The notes under the pieces are model-generated. The model was not told the origin of the DNA. It made no database searches and worked only from the letters and a program-made list of their open reading frames with translations. From positions 63,712,512 to 63,776,511 of the forward strand of contig JAVGWX010000009.1 of the NCBI GenBank assembly GCA_036924085.1: DNA of 64,000 bases, written 5' to 3'. This DNA is from Ariolimax columbianus (lineage: Eukaryota; Mollusca; Gastropoda; Stylommatophora; Arionidae). Shown in pieces: positions 22,016-32,798 of the stretch (the stretch's first letter is position 1; each line of letters starts with the position of its first letter). Made by a program: the position numbers and the translations under genes.

Positions 22016-22536
22016 AAATTACTAAATCACATCATTTTGTGGGGCGTCAATTGTATGCACTAAATGGGTTGTTACCCACTTTCTGCCCTAGTGTAGTATT
22101 GCGGATTCCGCCACGATTTGTCTTTCCGGCTGCACTTCTCACAGCTCTGGATATTACTCTTATGTGTTTCTTGTAAGGATCAAGATTGACATTGGTAACA
22201 CAATGTAGTAATAAATAATGCATTTATCAGCCTTCTCTTAATTGAAAGAGGCACTCAATGATGTTTTGTAAACGGTACAATTTGATAGTGGACACAGTTC
22301 GCCTTCTGAATTCTGTGAATTGTCTCTCTGTTCCCTCTATCGTCATCAGTGAACATATTACCTGGGTATTTGAACTCCCTTTCTTGTTTGATGCTTTTGT
22401 CACTGCTGTGGAAAATTCTATGTACGTGTTTTTTTTCGTTATCATCAAAGTCTCTGTCTTGTCTGTGTTGTTCTTCATGTCATATTCGCCACGAACTGAG
22501 AGAAGTTAGGTGGTCTTGCATGTCTTCTTCATGTTG

Positions 22537-22912
22537 GTAAAACATGACCTGATCATCAGCAAACAACAGTGTAAAACATGACCTGATCACCGAAAAACAA
22601 CAGTGTAAAACATGACCTGATCATCGACAAACAACAGTGTAAAATACGATCTGATCACCGACAAACAACAGTGTAAAACACGATCTGATCACCGACAAAC
22701 AACAGTGTAAAACACGATCTGATCACCGACAAACAACAGTGTAAAACACGACCTGATCACCGACAAACAGCAGTGTAAAACACGGCCTGATCATCGACAA
22801 ACAACAGTGTAAAACACGACCTGATCATCGACAAACAACAGTGTAAAACATGACCTGATCATCGACAAACAACAGTGTAACACACGACCTGATCATCGAC
22901 AAACAACAGTTC
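22537..22912. repeat. 34-bp minisatellite derived from an RT catalytic motif
   Basis: About 11 tandem units of GTAAAACATGACCTGATCAT plus CGACAAACAACAGT (34 bp). On the minus strand the first unit reads CTG TTG TTT GCT GAT GAT CAG in frame, that is LLFADDQ, the catalytic RT motif of the surrounding LINE-F copy. The repeat is therefore an internal amplification of the LINE, not a separate insertion. The unit is not a multiple of three. Confidence 0.88.
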
Positions 22913-23050
22913 AATTTAAGGACTCCTCGTGGGGGTTAGCCAAATGTGTAACTTTATCCATATAAAATATGAATAAAAGGGAAAAAAGAACACATCCCTG
23001 TCATACAGCACTGGAAACCAATCTGTTTGTGCTGCACTTTCGTTGCACTC

Positions 23051-23478
23051 ATTTCAATATCTGAGATAACAATTGTTCAAACCTGAACAACACACATTTT
23101 TAAAGACTCTAAGAACGAAAGAAAATGAAACCGGCCTTTACTACAAGTAATGGCTACACAGTATGCGTGCCTATGTCTTTGAATTAGAAATACCTTTTAA
23201 ATGATAATTTCCGTTCTCCTTAAAAAAAACAGGGTGACGCGATGCGAAAACTAGAGCTCTGAATGATGACGTGATCCTGAGACAGCCAGACATGGGAATC
23301 AAATATATTTTTTTTTAAAGATCCCGTCACGCCGTGCGGCGCATAGGACATATGGTGTTATGCCCATATTATTTTGTAACCCACGGCACTTAGTGGATGA
23401 TGTGGTCAGCATCACGCCGGCCGCCTTTACTTCCCGGACTCAACCAGTACCCATTTAAGGCTGGGTCGACCCGGGAGC
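23051..23478. other. Stretch without a recognised gene
   Basis: AT-rich with poly-A and poly-T runs. No recognisable motif. Confidence 0.35.
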
Positions 23479-23479
23479 T

Positions 23480-23865
23480 GTTGCGGTCTAAAAAAAACAT
23501 TTCCGGTGTCTTTGTGTATGACAAGAGCAGGAATAGCACAATTGCCTCACAGAGAGCATGCCGTATGAGGTGACTAACTGTGTGACATGGCATAACACCG
23601 GTCATGGTTAGGTGGTATGTTTAGAGCAACATAGATGGCGCCTAACAGGCTGCGGTTCTACTTTACTCTAGTGCTTGAGCCTATTCAGATGAACTCGCAC
23701 ATCGGTTAACCACCCAACGCAGAGGAGTATTACGCTGCTCAAGCCTATCCCGCTAAGCTGGAAATCATTCTCCCGGCTATATCTAGCTCATAACACAGCT
23801 GGGACCTGCACAGGGGCATCTGCCCCTGTAGAAGTACAGGTCGACTAAGAACTAAGATCACATTT
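23480..23865 (+). mobile_element. SINE-D full copy
   Basis: From TTCCGGTGTCTTTGTGTATG to GTCGACTAAGAACTAAG, with the family landmarks in order (GGCATAACACCGG, CAGGCTGCGG, GGTTAACCACCC, GCTCAAGCC). The 3' tail of repeated CTAAGAA defines the orientation for the family. Confidence 0.85.
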
Positions 23866-23994
23866 TTCATAAATGCATTTATGTATATGTATGTGTGTAT
23901 ATATGTACTGACAATCAACAAGAACTATTTCCTTTGAGCTGATGATATATAGTTTTCGGATATAAACAGTTTATCAATCATCCAGATTTTTCCT

Positions 23995-25690
23995 ATTTTG
24001 CGTGAGATCGTGGACATCAGAACCGAGTCGAATATGTCCAGGACTGCCTCAAGGGTCTCCGCTCTCACCGGTGCTGTTCAACATTTACACAGTAAAAGTG
24101 ACCAATATTCAACCCACAGACAGGGCGAACGTTGACATTTGCCGATGACATCCTAACGTACAGGACTGCCTCAGACAGGCAAGAGTAGGTCAAAGACATC
24201 CAGGAAACCTTGCAAGCAATATCACAGTGTTGCGGCTACTCAAGCTCCAAGACCAATCCGAACAAGGCCTGCATGATGTGGTGCTCTTTGAATAATTCCA
24301 TAGTAAAGGCTGAACTCCCGGGCATAACTTTTGATGGTTGCACCATTGACAGGTGCGACAGGTTGAATTACCTCGGAGTGACTTTTGATCGCAGTCTTTC
24401 CTATAACTGCAATATTGACCACATCGTACAAAGATGCAAGAGAAGGTTACGAGCACTCAAGACCATGCCTGCTGCCGACTTGGAACAACGCTTCATGTTC
24501 ATCCTATTTCGTCAGGTCGTGTTGTCTGTCATCGATTACGGATTAGACATCCTCACATTATCAAGAACACAGTGTGAAAGGTTGGAACGCATCCAGAATA
24601 AAGGTATGCTACTGGTTCTGGGATGCACTAGAAATACCCCGATTGTGATGATGGGGTACATGTTGGGATTGTTATCGGTGACATCCAGACATAAACTGGA
24701 ACAAGTCAAAGCCTATATGCGTGTCACCACAGACACGCGGCGCCCTCTGCAGAGCAGTATCTCAGACATCAAGGGATCAAGAATCAAGAGAGGGTCATCA
24801 TGGATGGCACAGGCTGAGACAACAATCGGACACGTCACTCCAGCTGAGACGATGGCTAAAGAGGTAGAATGGGTCCACACTGGTAATAGAATGATAGAGT
24901 ACCAGAGAGTCATCATAACCTTAGGAAAGGAATGCAGAGAACGGAGCAAAGAGAGAGCAGAGCACGAGGTATATCAGCTGATAGCTGAGAACACCCAGGA
25001 GAGTGAAGCTGTCATATACACCGACGGATCAGTCGTGCGCAGTGGGACATCAGGCTGGGATTTCTCGACTAGAGTGAGAGGACAGATCGTTGCTGAGCGC
25101 AGTAGAGCATACATGTCAATAACTCCCAGTATTAGAACGGAGACGGAAGCAGTGACCTCAGCACTGAAATGGATATCTGAGACTTATATAACAAAGACAG
25201 TCATCGTGACATTTGCGCAAGCCGTACTTCAGAAAGTACAGAAGGGATGGCTTAGGTACTAGTGGATAGCTGCTGTTGAGGCCTCAAACCTCCAGGCGCT
25301 GACCTGGATCTACTGTCCTGCTCATGCCGGGGTTCAGGGCAAGGGAACTTTTGACATCTTGGCTTCACAATCTCCCATCATGGGCACATTAGTGATGGAT
25401 AGAAGGGATATTTTGAAATCAATCAATGACCGCCTGCTGGATGAGGACACCGCAAAAGATGAAGCAGCAATCCACAGACTGCAAAGTTTGGACATTAAAC
25501 GAGGTTCGAGAGGAGTGGGGCACATTAAGAGGACGGCGCAGGAGAGTGTACAACCAGCGAGCTACATGGACCATCATCATCCATACCTTACTCCATTTGA
25601 TGAGAGCGAGAGAGAGAGAGAGAGAGAGAGAGACTGAGCACCTATGGGTACGCCCGGAGTACAGTGACCTCGATTCTTAGAAACAGAAAC
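23995..25690 (+). pseudogene. LINE-J: reverse transcriptase-RNase H, broken
   Basis: Starts inside the RT domain: 24035-24150 reads GLPQGSPLSPVLFNIYT and TFADDILTYRTASDRQE, followed by a TAG at 24186-24188. The same frame continues with LGVTFDRSLSYNCNIDHIV and FILFRQVVLSVIDYGLDI. RNase H follows with EAVIYTDGSVVRSGTSGWDF, TETEAVTSALKWIS and VTFAQAVLQKVQKGWLRY, then a TAG at 25260-25262 where the sister copy has E. After it the frame goes on with WIYCPAHAGVQGKGTFDILA. The second acidic residue (D in VTDAQAV) has become F. A (GA)n run at 25608-25633 sits near the C-terminus and the copy ends at GATTCTTAGAAACAGAAACA. Endonuclease and N-terminal RT are absent. Confidence 0.88.
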
Positions 25691-26197
25691 ATACATACAA
25701 GGAAGTATAATGCAGTCATTAATCTGGTATTACAAGTATATATTTATATATACGAGAAGTATATACATTTTACTTCTGTCAAGGTGCAATTTAGCTTCCT
25801 TCTTCCTTCTCGTACATAGACACAAACATACACGCATAGACACACATATATGAAGAGATACTTGTGCAGCAAAACCTTGTCTCTGGAACTGTAGAAAAGA
25901 GTTCTTGGATGCTGCGTGGAACCAGTACTCACATATGGCAAGGAATTTTGAACAGACAGCGAGCAAACATATATCTTTGAAAGCAACGAGCGGAGATGTG
26001 GTTTTGCAGAAGAATGTTGCGGATCATATGGGCTGCAAGGAAGACTATAGATACAATACTCGAACAGGCACAAACACAAAGACATTGCAAAGGACGGAAC
26101 AAGGCAGCTATCCTTCTCTGGCCTTGCTTTGAGAAGAGGCGTTTTGGAGCACGTTGTGACAACCGGAAAAATAGCAGGAAAAAAAGACAGGACGGCT

Positions 26198-26236
<39 letters not shown>

Positions 26237-26394
26237 GGAGGGGAAAAGAGAGAGAGAGAAGATGTTGGAACGCTTGAGAGAATGTCACGACGAGAATCAA
26301 CAACAGAGTTGGTAAACGGCACACGTGATAGTAGTGGATGGAGGTCCATGATAGCCAACGTCAACCGACAAAGCACCTGATGATGATGATATAT
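25691..26394. other. Stretch without a recognised gene, with (GA)n
   Basis: A (GA)n tract lies at 26201-26262. Long open frames on both strands through this region are driven by the GA tract and have no domain. GATGATGATGATATAT at 26380-26396 leads into the TGTA tract and may be the tail of a decayed retroelement. Confidence 0.4.
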
Positions 26395-26396
26395 TT

Positions 26397-27139
26397 ATAT
26401 CATGTATGTGTGTATGTGTGTACGTGTGTATGTGTGTGTGTACGTGTGTATGTGTGTACGTGTGTATGTGTGTATGTGTGTACGTGTGTATGTGTGTATG
26501 TGTGTACGTGTGTATGTGTGTTCGTGTATATGTATGTATGTGTGTATGTGTATATGTGTGCGTGTGTATGTGTGTATGTGTGTATGTGTGTACGTGTGTA
26601 TGTTTGTACGTGTGTATGTATGTATGTGTGTACGTGTGTATGTGTGTATGTGTGTACGTGTATGTATGTATGTATGTATGTATGTATGTATGTATGTATG
26701 TATGTATGTATGTATGTATGTATGTATGTGTGTATGAATGAATGTATGTGTGTATGTATGTGTGTATGTATGTGTGTATGTATGTATGTATGAATATATG
26801 TATGTATGCGTGTATGTATGTGTGTATGTATGTATGTGTGTATGTATGTATGTATGTGTGTATGTATGTACGTATGTATGTGTATATGTATGTATGCATG
26901 TATGTATGTATGTATGTATGTATGTATGTATGTGTATGTATGTATGTATGTCTGTGTGTATGTATGTGTGTGTGTATGTATGTATGTTTGTGTATGTATG
27001 TATGTATGTATGTATGTATGTATGTATGTATGTATAGATATATGTATAGCTGTATGAATAAATGTATGAACGTATGTATGTATAAATGTATGCATGTATG
27101 TATGTATGTTTGTATGTATGTATGTATGTATGTATGTAT
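26397..27139. repeat. TGTA / TGTGTACG microsatellite
   Basis: About 740 bp of TGTATGTG, TGTGTACG and (TATG)n units. The left half is GTGTACGTGTGTATGTGTGT-like and the right half mostly (TATG)n. Long MYVC-rich and HTYI-rich open frames on both strands are artefacts of the repeat. Confidence 0.95.
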
Positions 27140-27261
27140 GTCTGGAGGGTCGCTGTAGTCAAGAGGTTAAGGCACTCGTCTCTCACAGTTATGAACGGAA
27201 AATATGGCCGATCGAATCTCGCAAGTTTCAAGAGACCACTGGCCTCACTTGATGTAAGATG
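27139..27261 (+). mobile_element. tRNA-headed SINE fragment
   Basis: GGTCGCTGTAGTCAAGAGGT includes an A-box-like stretch; about 45 nt later GCCGATCGAATCTCGCAAG is a B-box-like stretch. Only the head and about 50 bp of body are left before the LINE-A fragment begins. Confidence 0.5.
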
Positions 27262-28134
27262 CTCTTCTGGTGCCATATTGATGTTGTAGTGCCCCTTTTA
27301 CTATTCACTAATGTCCGTATGCCTATCTGCTGGGACATCAATGTGGTTTGCTCTGGCATAATGTTCAACAAAGGCTTTTGCTGCTTTTTTTCCAGTGAGC
27401 ATGTTGTCACCCTGTTTGATTGTAATTTGTTTGTTGATGGAGTTTCGTCATTCATGGCTATAACTAGCTTCCATAGTTTGTTCCCTTCTTTGTCTAAATT
27501 GGGACTTTCTGTTTTGTTTTTCCAGCTCTCTCTTGCTGTTTGGTTTAGAGTGTATTTGTATTTCGCCGTGGCGGCTTTGAGGGCGATATTTGCCTCCATA
27601 GATTATTCTTGCTCTGCCATGTTCCTAGCATTTGTGACTGCGTCTTCCGCTTTCTGCAAGTCATCATTCCAATAGGGCTTATAATTTTTCCTTGCCCCTC
27701 TTGGGATAGTTTCAGTGGCAGCTTGCATTATTGCTTTGCTTAGGCTTTCCACCATGGGCTTCATTTTGTTATTCCGTGTGTTGATGGTTTCACATAGCCC
27801 ATCTGTCAGGCTTGCAAATCTGTCCCAGTCGGCTCGTTTGTAATTCCAACGTGGGAGCGGTTTTGTTTCCTGTGGGCCTACTACCATATCAACTTCTAGC
27901 CTAATTGGCCTGTGGTCGCTACCTGCCAATTGGTTTAACACCTGGCGGTCTATTTTATGGTGAATGTCCACCGTGGAAAAGGCCAAATCTGGAGTCGAGG
28001 TGGTATGCCATGTTCTAGAATAGAAGCTAGGGCTATCCTCCGGCCTATTGATTAGATAGAGATTTATGTATATCTCCCAATCTTCCACTTCGTCACCTCT
28101 GATGTCTGTGTCCGAGTATCCCCATCTCTGTACG
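27262..28134 (-). pseudogene. LINE-A fragment: endonuclease C-terminus and linker
   Basis: Minus-strand frames encode the end of an APE-type endonuclease (STPDLAFSTVDIHHKID, then QLAGSDHRPIRLEVDM) followed by the linker MKPMVESLSKAIMQAATETI and YWNDDLQKAEDAVTNARNM. These are nearly identical to 47200-48100 of the LINE-A copy, so they belong to one family. The catalytic SDH is present, but the N-terminal half and the RT are absent. A frameshift lies near 27600. It abuts LINE-F coding DNA at 28134/28135. Confidence 0.88.
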
Positions 28135-29345
28135 GGAATTCAAATACCTCGGTAGTCTATTTACTGATGACGGCAGAGTGGACAGAGAGATTTCACATAG
28201 AATTCAGAAATCGAATTGTGTCCACCTTCAAATTGCATCAATTTTTAAACATCCTAGAGTGCTTCTTTCAACTAAGAGGAGGCTTATAAATATACTATTT
28301 ATTCTTAAATTGTGTTACCACTGTTAATCTTAATCCTTACTAACTACCCATATGAGTAAAATCCATAGATGTGAGATGCGCAGTGTGAGAAGTGCAGCCG
28401 GAAAGACAATCCGTGACCGAATCCGCAACACCACGCTGGAGCGGACAGTGGGGACAAACCCAGTTAGTATCTACATTGACTCTCAACAAATCAGATAGTT
28501 TTGTCATTTAGCCAGAATGCATTATGACCAGGGGCGGAAGGCGAGTCACTGGCACCTTAAAACCAGTAGTTTTGGGCGGATGAAAGCCTAAAAAGGATGT
28601 TCATCTAGGAAAAGGAAAACTCTGATTTCAAACTATCTGAAGCCTTGCAGATACGATACTGGCGTATCGTGCTGGGTTTTGTCAGAAGTGGCTGTGCAAC
28701 CTGTTTTCTTATAACTCTGAAAATTGTTCTGCAGCCACCAAACCTGACAACTGACTATGTGTGAAGGAGCACACTCAATAGAATACAATGCCTTATCTTA
28801 GAGCGAGGAAAGACAACTTCAACTGAGTGTTGTGCCGGGCAGACCAGGCCCTTAACCTTGGTTGGCGGCTGGTCTAAGAGCGAAACCCCGACAGGCGAAC
28901 AGATAGAGCATTGCTCTGCTGATCCGGCAGCTTCTGCAGCTTGCCTTGTTCCAAATGTATTGGTATCACCTTTCTCTTAGGGCAAACAAGGCAGACCAAG
29001 AGGAGGGACCATACTGCATAGGCAACACATGGTCTCTATATTTCTGCCCGGGCTTTGTGCTAATACCAGAATACTATCGTCTGACAAGACGAAAAAAGTC
29101 AACGATGATGATTATGACCAGCCTGCATCAAAAGCATATCTTATGCAGGTCTTCGGGCAACGAGTAAAAAGCAGACTTCGACGTTGATGGACCGAGGAAG
29201 TCTCTGACACTCTCAGGAAGTTACACCTAACGATAGCACAAGCATCCCACTTGGAGATAACAAGAAATCTACGCTTCTCACCTCTCTGCGACGCCGTATG
29301 GTAAGAGCAGTAGGACAAAAGACGAAGAAGAAGAAGAAGAAAAAG
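28135..29345 (+). pseudogene. LINE-F RT C-terminus, interrupted by a 579-bp insertion
   Basis: 28138-28330 encodes EFKYLGSLFTDDGRVDREIS, IQKSNCVHLQI and RRLINILFILKLCYH (RT thumb). 28370-28520 gives RCEMRSVRSAAGKTIRDRIR, then NTTLERTVGTNPVSIYID and FCHLARMHYDQ. The frame is then interrupted at 28532-29110 and resumes with PASKAYLMQVFGQRVKSRLR, EEVSDTLRKLHLTIAQA and ITRNLRFSPLCDAVW, ending in a (GAA)n-rich tail at 29319-29362. Internal stops and a frame change show it is dead. Confidence 0.85.
28532..29110 (+). mobile_element. Retroposed insertion inside LINE-F, with 11-bp duplication
   Basis: A 579-bp segment flanked by perfect copies of ATTATGACCAG (28521-28531 and 29111-29121). Removing it plus one duplicate restores the RT reading ARMHYDQPASKAYLMQ. 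It starts GGGCGGAAGGCGAGTCACTG and ends AAAAAAGTCAACGATGATG, a short A-rich/GATG tail, so it was probably inserted by a LINE-type mechanism in plus orientation. Body sequence unrecognised; no coding motif. Confidence 0.82.
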
Positions 29346-29362
29346 AAAAAGAAGAAAAAGAA

Positions 29363-29675
29363 AAATATCGTGTATATATTGAAGTCATGCACTCGATACC
29401 AGGGTTTTGTTGATTTTATTTAGAATAATCTGTGATTTACAATTCTTGAGTAAGTCGAGAATGTTGGGTGTGGATATCTGAAAACGGTTGTAACAGCGTT
29501 ATCAGCTAGTGGTAACACCCAGTACCATATTTTCTGTCATTGATGACGTTATAGTGATGGCCTAAATAGCAACGTACACAAGGAAGAAGCGTCCGATGAC
29601 GTCTAAAATTCAATACCTAAAAACATATCGTGTTTTCCTACCTCCACTCATCAGTCAAACTAATGTTAACATCAT
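29363..29675. other. Stretch without a recognised gene
   Basis: No recognisable motif or repeat between the LINE-F tail and the LINE-E tail. Confidence 0.35.
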
Positions 29676-29679
29676 CATC

Positions 29680-30035
29680 ATGTAGCATGTCACGTCGCTG
29701 AACGTCGCTCTTATGACAGCCGATCTGTAAGACAATCGATCCATGGCCAGCTCTTCCGCTTTTGTCACTGTCAATCCCAGAGCCTATATAATGTTCCTAG
29801 TCCATCTTCTCCACTTTCTGCGTTTGCCTCCTTTGCCATACACCATGTCGTCCAGTAACGTTTTCACAAGGTCCTTGACACGTTTGATGTTTTACCAAAG
29901 TATGTTAATTTCCTAATGCGTTATGTTGTTTACTAGCCAATATTATTATTTATAGAGCTTCTGTAGGTTTTTGCCTTTGTATGTTTCACTATCCATGGTA
30001 TTTTGAGTATCCTACTGTAGTAGTTTAGCTCGAAC
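29680..30035 (-). pseudogene. LINE-E RT C-terminus
   Basis: The minus strand begins LNYYSRILKIPWIVKHTKAK at about 30033, the same block as CYRKILKIPWIKKVTNKTI in the copy at 4335. It continues LLDDMVYGKGGKRRKWRRW and AEELAMDRLSYRSAVIRATF, ending in an ATGATGATG tail at about 29668-29680. It is immediately joined to the (GAA)n tail of a LINE-A fragment, which probably inserted into it. Confidence 0.72.
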
Positions 30036-30418
30036 AATTCTTCTTCTTCTTCTTCTTCTTCGTACGCAGTCAGACAGTAACCATTATTTTTTTCGAAAAA
30101 AGCGGCGGTCATCCTGAGGCTGTCGCCACTGCCATATAACTTGTCTTGCAGTTCCACTGGTGATGGCCACATCTGCTCTCTCTGATCCTCGTATGTCGGG
30201 CAGTTCTGCAGCAGATGTTCAGCGGTCATTTTACCGGTACCGCACGGGCATTCGTCGGTACCACCTATCTTCAATTTGTTGAATAGGTGGTACCTCAGTC
30301 TATTGTGGCCAGTGCGAAGTCTGGAGACCACGACCTGCTCTCTTCGGTTCAACTGGTAATAGGCATAGTTTTTGGTGTAACCAGTATGTTCGGTTTCCCA
30401 TTTGGTCATGTATCTGGC
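30036..30418 (-). pseudogene. LINE-A 3' end fragment with (GAA)n tail
   Basis: The minus translation reads YMTKWETEHTGYTKN, QLNRREQVVVSRLRTGHNRL, then YHLFNKLKIGGTDECPCGTG and KMTAEHLLQNCPTYEDQ, nearly identical to the LINE-A copy at 44834-45180. This is the conserved CxCG...AEHLLxxCP region downstream of RNase H. The element ends in (GAA)n, seen as TTC repeats at 30038-30061. 5'-truncated at about 30418. Confidence 0.88.
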
Positions 30419-30734
30419 GCTCGAAGAATTCAATCTTCATCCGCAGGTTTTATGTAGTTGACCATCTCTCGCATCTATACATTACCAACCAGGAAGATGC
30501 AAGTTGTCGGAATCTTTATTTTTGTAATTGTGTTTGTGTTTAGTCATACGTTTTTTTAAAAAATTTTAGTTAAACTATGTAGTACTGTGGACATTCTTTT
30601 CCTTAATTCGTATTGCATTCTCCTTGGAAAACTTGGAATCCTGGTAATCAAATAGGTATGTAAATGTTTGTTGCCAGGTAACCGAAGGCTTTAGCTATAC
30701 GTAGTAGGTATTTTAAACTTCCTGCAGCATACTA

Positions 30735-31004
30735 TGCCTGGGGGAAGGTACAGATAATCTTGGTAGATTTTTAACTTGAATTTTTTAAATTTTGTTCGGA
30801 CAGTGGCCGTTAAGCCTGCTCTTTTCGATATCTAACTGCCAAAGAATTTGTGTCGTGCTCCGCGTTGAATGCTGGAGTCCGATTTCATTATCTAGAGATC
30901 ATGGGAATTTTTACTAGAAGATCAACTTGAAAAAATCACGGTTTCCACCGTGATTCGAACCCACGACCTCCGGCACCCGAGGCGGACACCTTACCTCGAG
31001 AACA
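30735..31004 (-). mobile_element. SINE-V copy (tRNA-headed)
   Basis: The minus strand starts CTCGAGGTAAGGTGTCCGCC, then GGAGGTCGTGGGTTCGAATC (B-box). The body is shared with 36241-36475: TTGATCTTCTAGTAAAAATT, GAAAAGAGCAGGCTTAACGG and the end CTACCAAGATTATCTGTACC. The mid-body between 30840 and 30900 differs more from the other copy. Confidence 0.85.
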
Positions 31005-31742
31005 ACTCCATTGCTGCTTATAGTCGAGCCAATATATTCCAAACTCACGATGTTCTGAACTCTTTGCTTCTATCTGATAACTTTAGACCTGTTTGCTCCA
31101 TGTCAGTGGTCATTGTCTTACTCATGCCGGTGTATATCAATATATTTTATTACATACTGTATTGTTTAACCGACTGAATCATTCTAATTCTCATTTATGA
31201 ACTCCTTTTAATGAACTCATTTTGATGTCTTCATCTGTGTTTTGTTTGTTTGTCTAGTCCCAGACAAAGACCATTTTTATGTCGAAACTTCGTACATGTC
31301 TGTATTTGTTTTCGTATAACATTGTATGTAAACCTTGTTTGTATTTCAGACACTACTGGTGCATTTAAGCAATATTACATTACGTATTGCGTATGAACCT
31401 GGAAGTAACTATATTTGTTAGCAGTTTTATATGAAGGATAATTATTCACAAGAGTTCTCATTCGTATCACGTGTTGATGAGTCATTGCTTATGTCACAGC
31501 TCGAAGTATGTTAGAAAAACTAACCTGGAAATGCCATTACTTCACTTGTCTCTCTTCCTCCTAGGTTTTTGACCAATTGTTAACACAATAGCCAGTTGTT
31601 GTTGCTGTTGAAAGCCCACAAATAGTAGGTCTACTCTTTTGTACGCCCAGAACAGGACGTTAACCCATTACCTCCTAACATGCCTATCAAATATTTAGTT
31701 AAGAAACCATAACTATTATTTTCCTGGATGTATTCTTTCACT
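31005..31742. other. Stretch without a recognised gene
   Basis: AT-rich. No domain, tRNA-like head or array recognised. Confidence 0.35.
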
Positions 31743-31746
31743 TGTC

Positions 31747-31895
<149 letters not shown>

Positions 31896-32075
31896 GTGGA
31901 ATTCGTTCACATATGACGCCACGTAGTGAGGGTATGAGAGGGGTCGAGAGATCCAATTTATTGTTTTTATGATTAAAGGGAATTGAAGAAATATGACCTC
32001 ACACAATCAATTTATCGTCTTCAATTTTAAAGTAAATTTATTAATAGTAAAAGCACCATTAATATGTGCATATGC
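31896..32075. other. Stretch without a recognised gene
   Basis: AT-rich flank between the CTAT tract and a SINE. Nothing recognised. Confidence 0.35.
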
Positions 32076-32079
32076 TATT

Positions 32080-32338
32080 TTCTACAAGTGATTGCGCAGT
32101 AGTTAGTGCACTGGTGTTCCAGCCAAGCGAGCAGGCTTCAATCCCCAGTTGGTGCAGGATTTATTTTAGATCCTGTAGTCGATTGACTTACCGCAGAAAT
32201 TGGGAACCAGAAACAATCTTGCGAGTAAAGGCGACCGGCGCGATACTGCCTACAGCACCCCTTATGTTCCATGGGCCACCAAATAATATGGGCCATATTT
32301 CCCATAAGTCGCGTGGCGTTAAAATGGATCTAAACTTT
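32080..32338 (+). mobile_element. tRNA-headed SINE
   Basis: TTGCGCAGTAGTTAGTGCAC (A-box-like) is followed about 35 nt later by AGGCTTCAATCCCCAGTTG (B-box-like). A body of about 200 bp ends GTTAAAATGGATCTAAAC and a short T-run. Single copy in the window. Confidence 0.6.
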
Positions 32339-32339
32339 T

Positions 32340-32520
32340 TTAACTTAATATCTTTATACTGATTTAGAAGACACAGCGGAGTCTGTATTCGATCAGTTTC
32401 TTTTACTTCCCTTGTTATAAAAACTATGCGTATTCAATCTACACTTGAATGCATTAATTGACCCTGCCTCCACTATTTCCAGTGACAATGCATTCCAAGC
32501 ATTCACCACATAATTTCATA
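32340..32520 (-). mobile_element. CR1-like LINE 3' end
   Basis: TATACTGATTTAGAAGACAC through TGCATTCCAAGCATTCACCA matches the copies at 8735 and 11600. The minus translation carries the AWNALS...SVNAFK region near the RT C-terminus. Truncated. Confidence 0.7.
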
Positions 32521-32798
32521 CCGTGAAATCCCAATGTGAACGTTTGGGACGAATGTAAAAATGCAGCGTGTCGTAGATGCGCCATCGTGAATATGCGATA
32601 CATGTTTAGGCTTCATGGATTCACACTGGCGATCACACGTCGTTTTCACACATTGACAGGGAATACATCAAACAGAGAAATTGGAAAACACCGAATTCGA
32701 ATGTGAACAGCTGTAGTACTGTTGGCGAGAATGATGTGGCAAATACCGATGAATTTGTGTGGCAAGGTGAGAAGAGATAGTGCTTCTCTGCTGGATTT
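32521..32798. other. Stretch without a recognised gene
   Basis: No motif or repeat recognised. Confidence 0.35.

Larger units (their letters stand above)
21724..23050 (-). pseudogene. LINE-F reverse transcriptase, broken
   Basis: Read on the minus strand. 23040-22920 encodes QGCVLF-LLFIFYMDKVTH (the RQGCxLSPLLFNIYMD motif). Next comes the catalytic LLFADDQVMFY at about 22560, and then FKYPGNMFTDDDRGNRETIH, IQKANCVHYQI and RRLINALFITTLCYQ. The C-terminal part at 21870-21724 is GRPRRRWIEITSYTLRKLHL followed by TRNLRILPFCDVCQQEQ. Three breaks are seen: a 34-bp array inside the catalytic region, an inserted AAAGT-tailed segment at about 21880-22010, and scattered frameshifts. Other copies are at 28135-29345 and around the composite at 44578 and 50696. 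Confidence 0.8.

Noticed and set aside
22537..22912. CRISPR array or satellite of unknown origin
   Set aside because: No spacers; the unit is the RT catalytic motif of the surrounding LINE.
26297..27276. Long YIHT-rich and MYVC-rich proteins on both strands
   Set aside because: Produced by TGTA/TGTG microsatellite composition.
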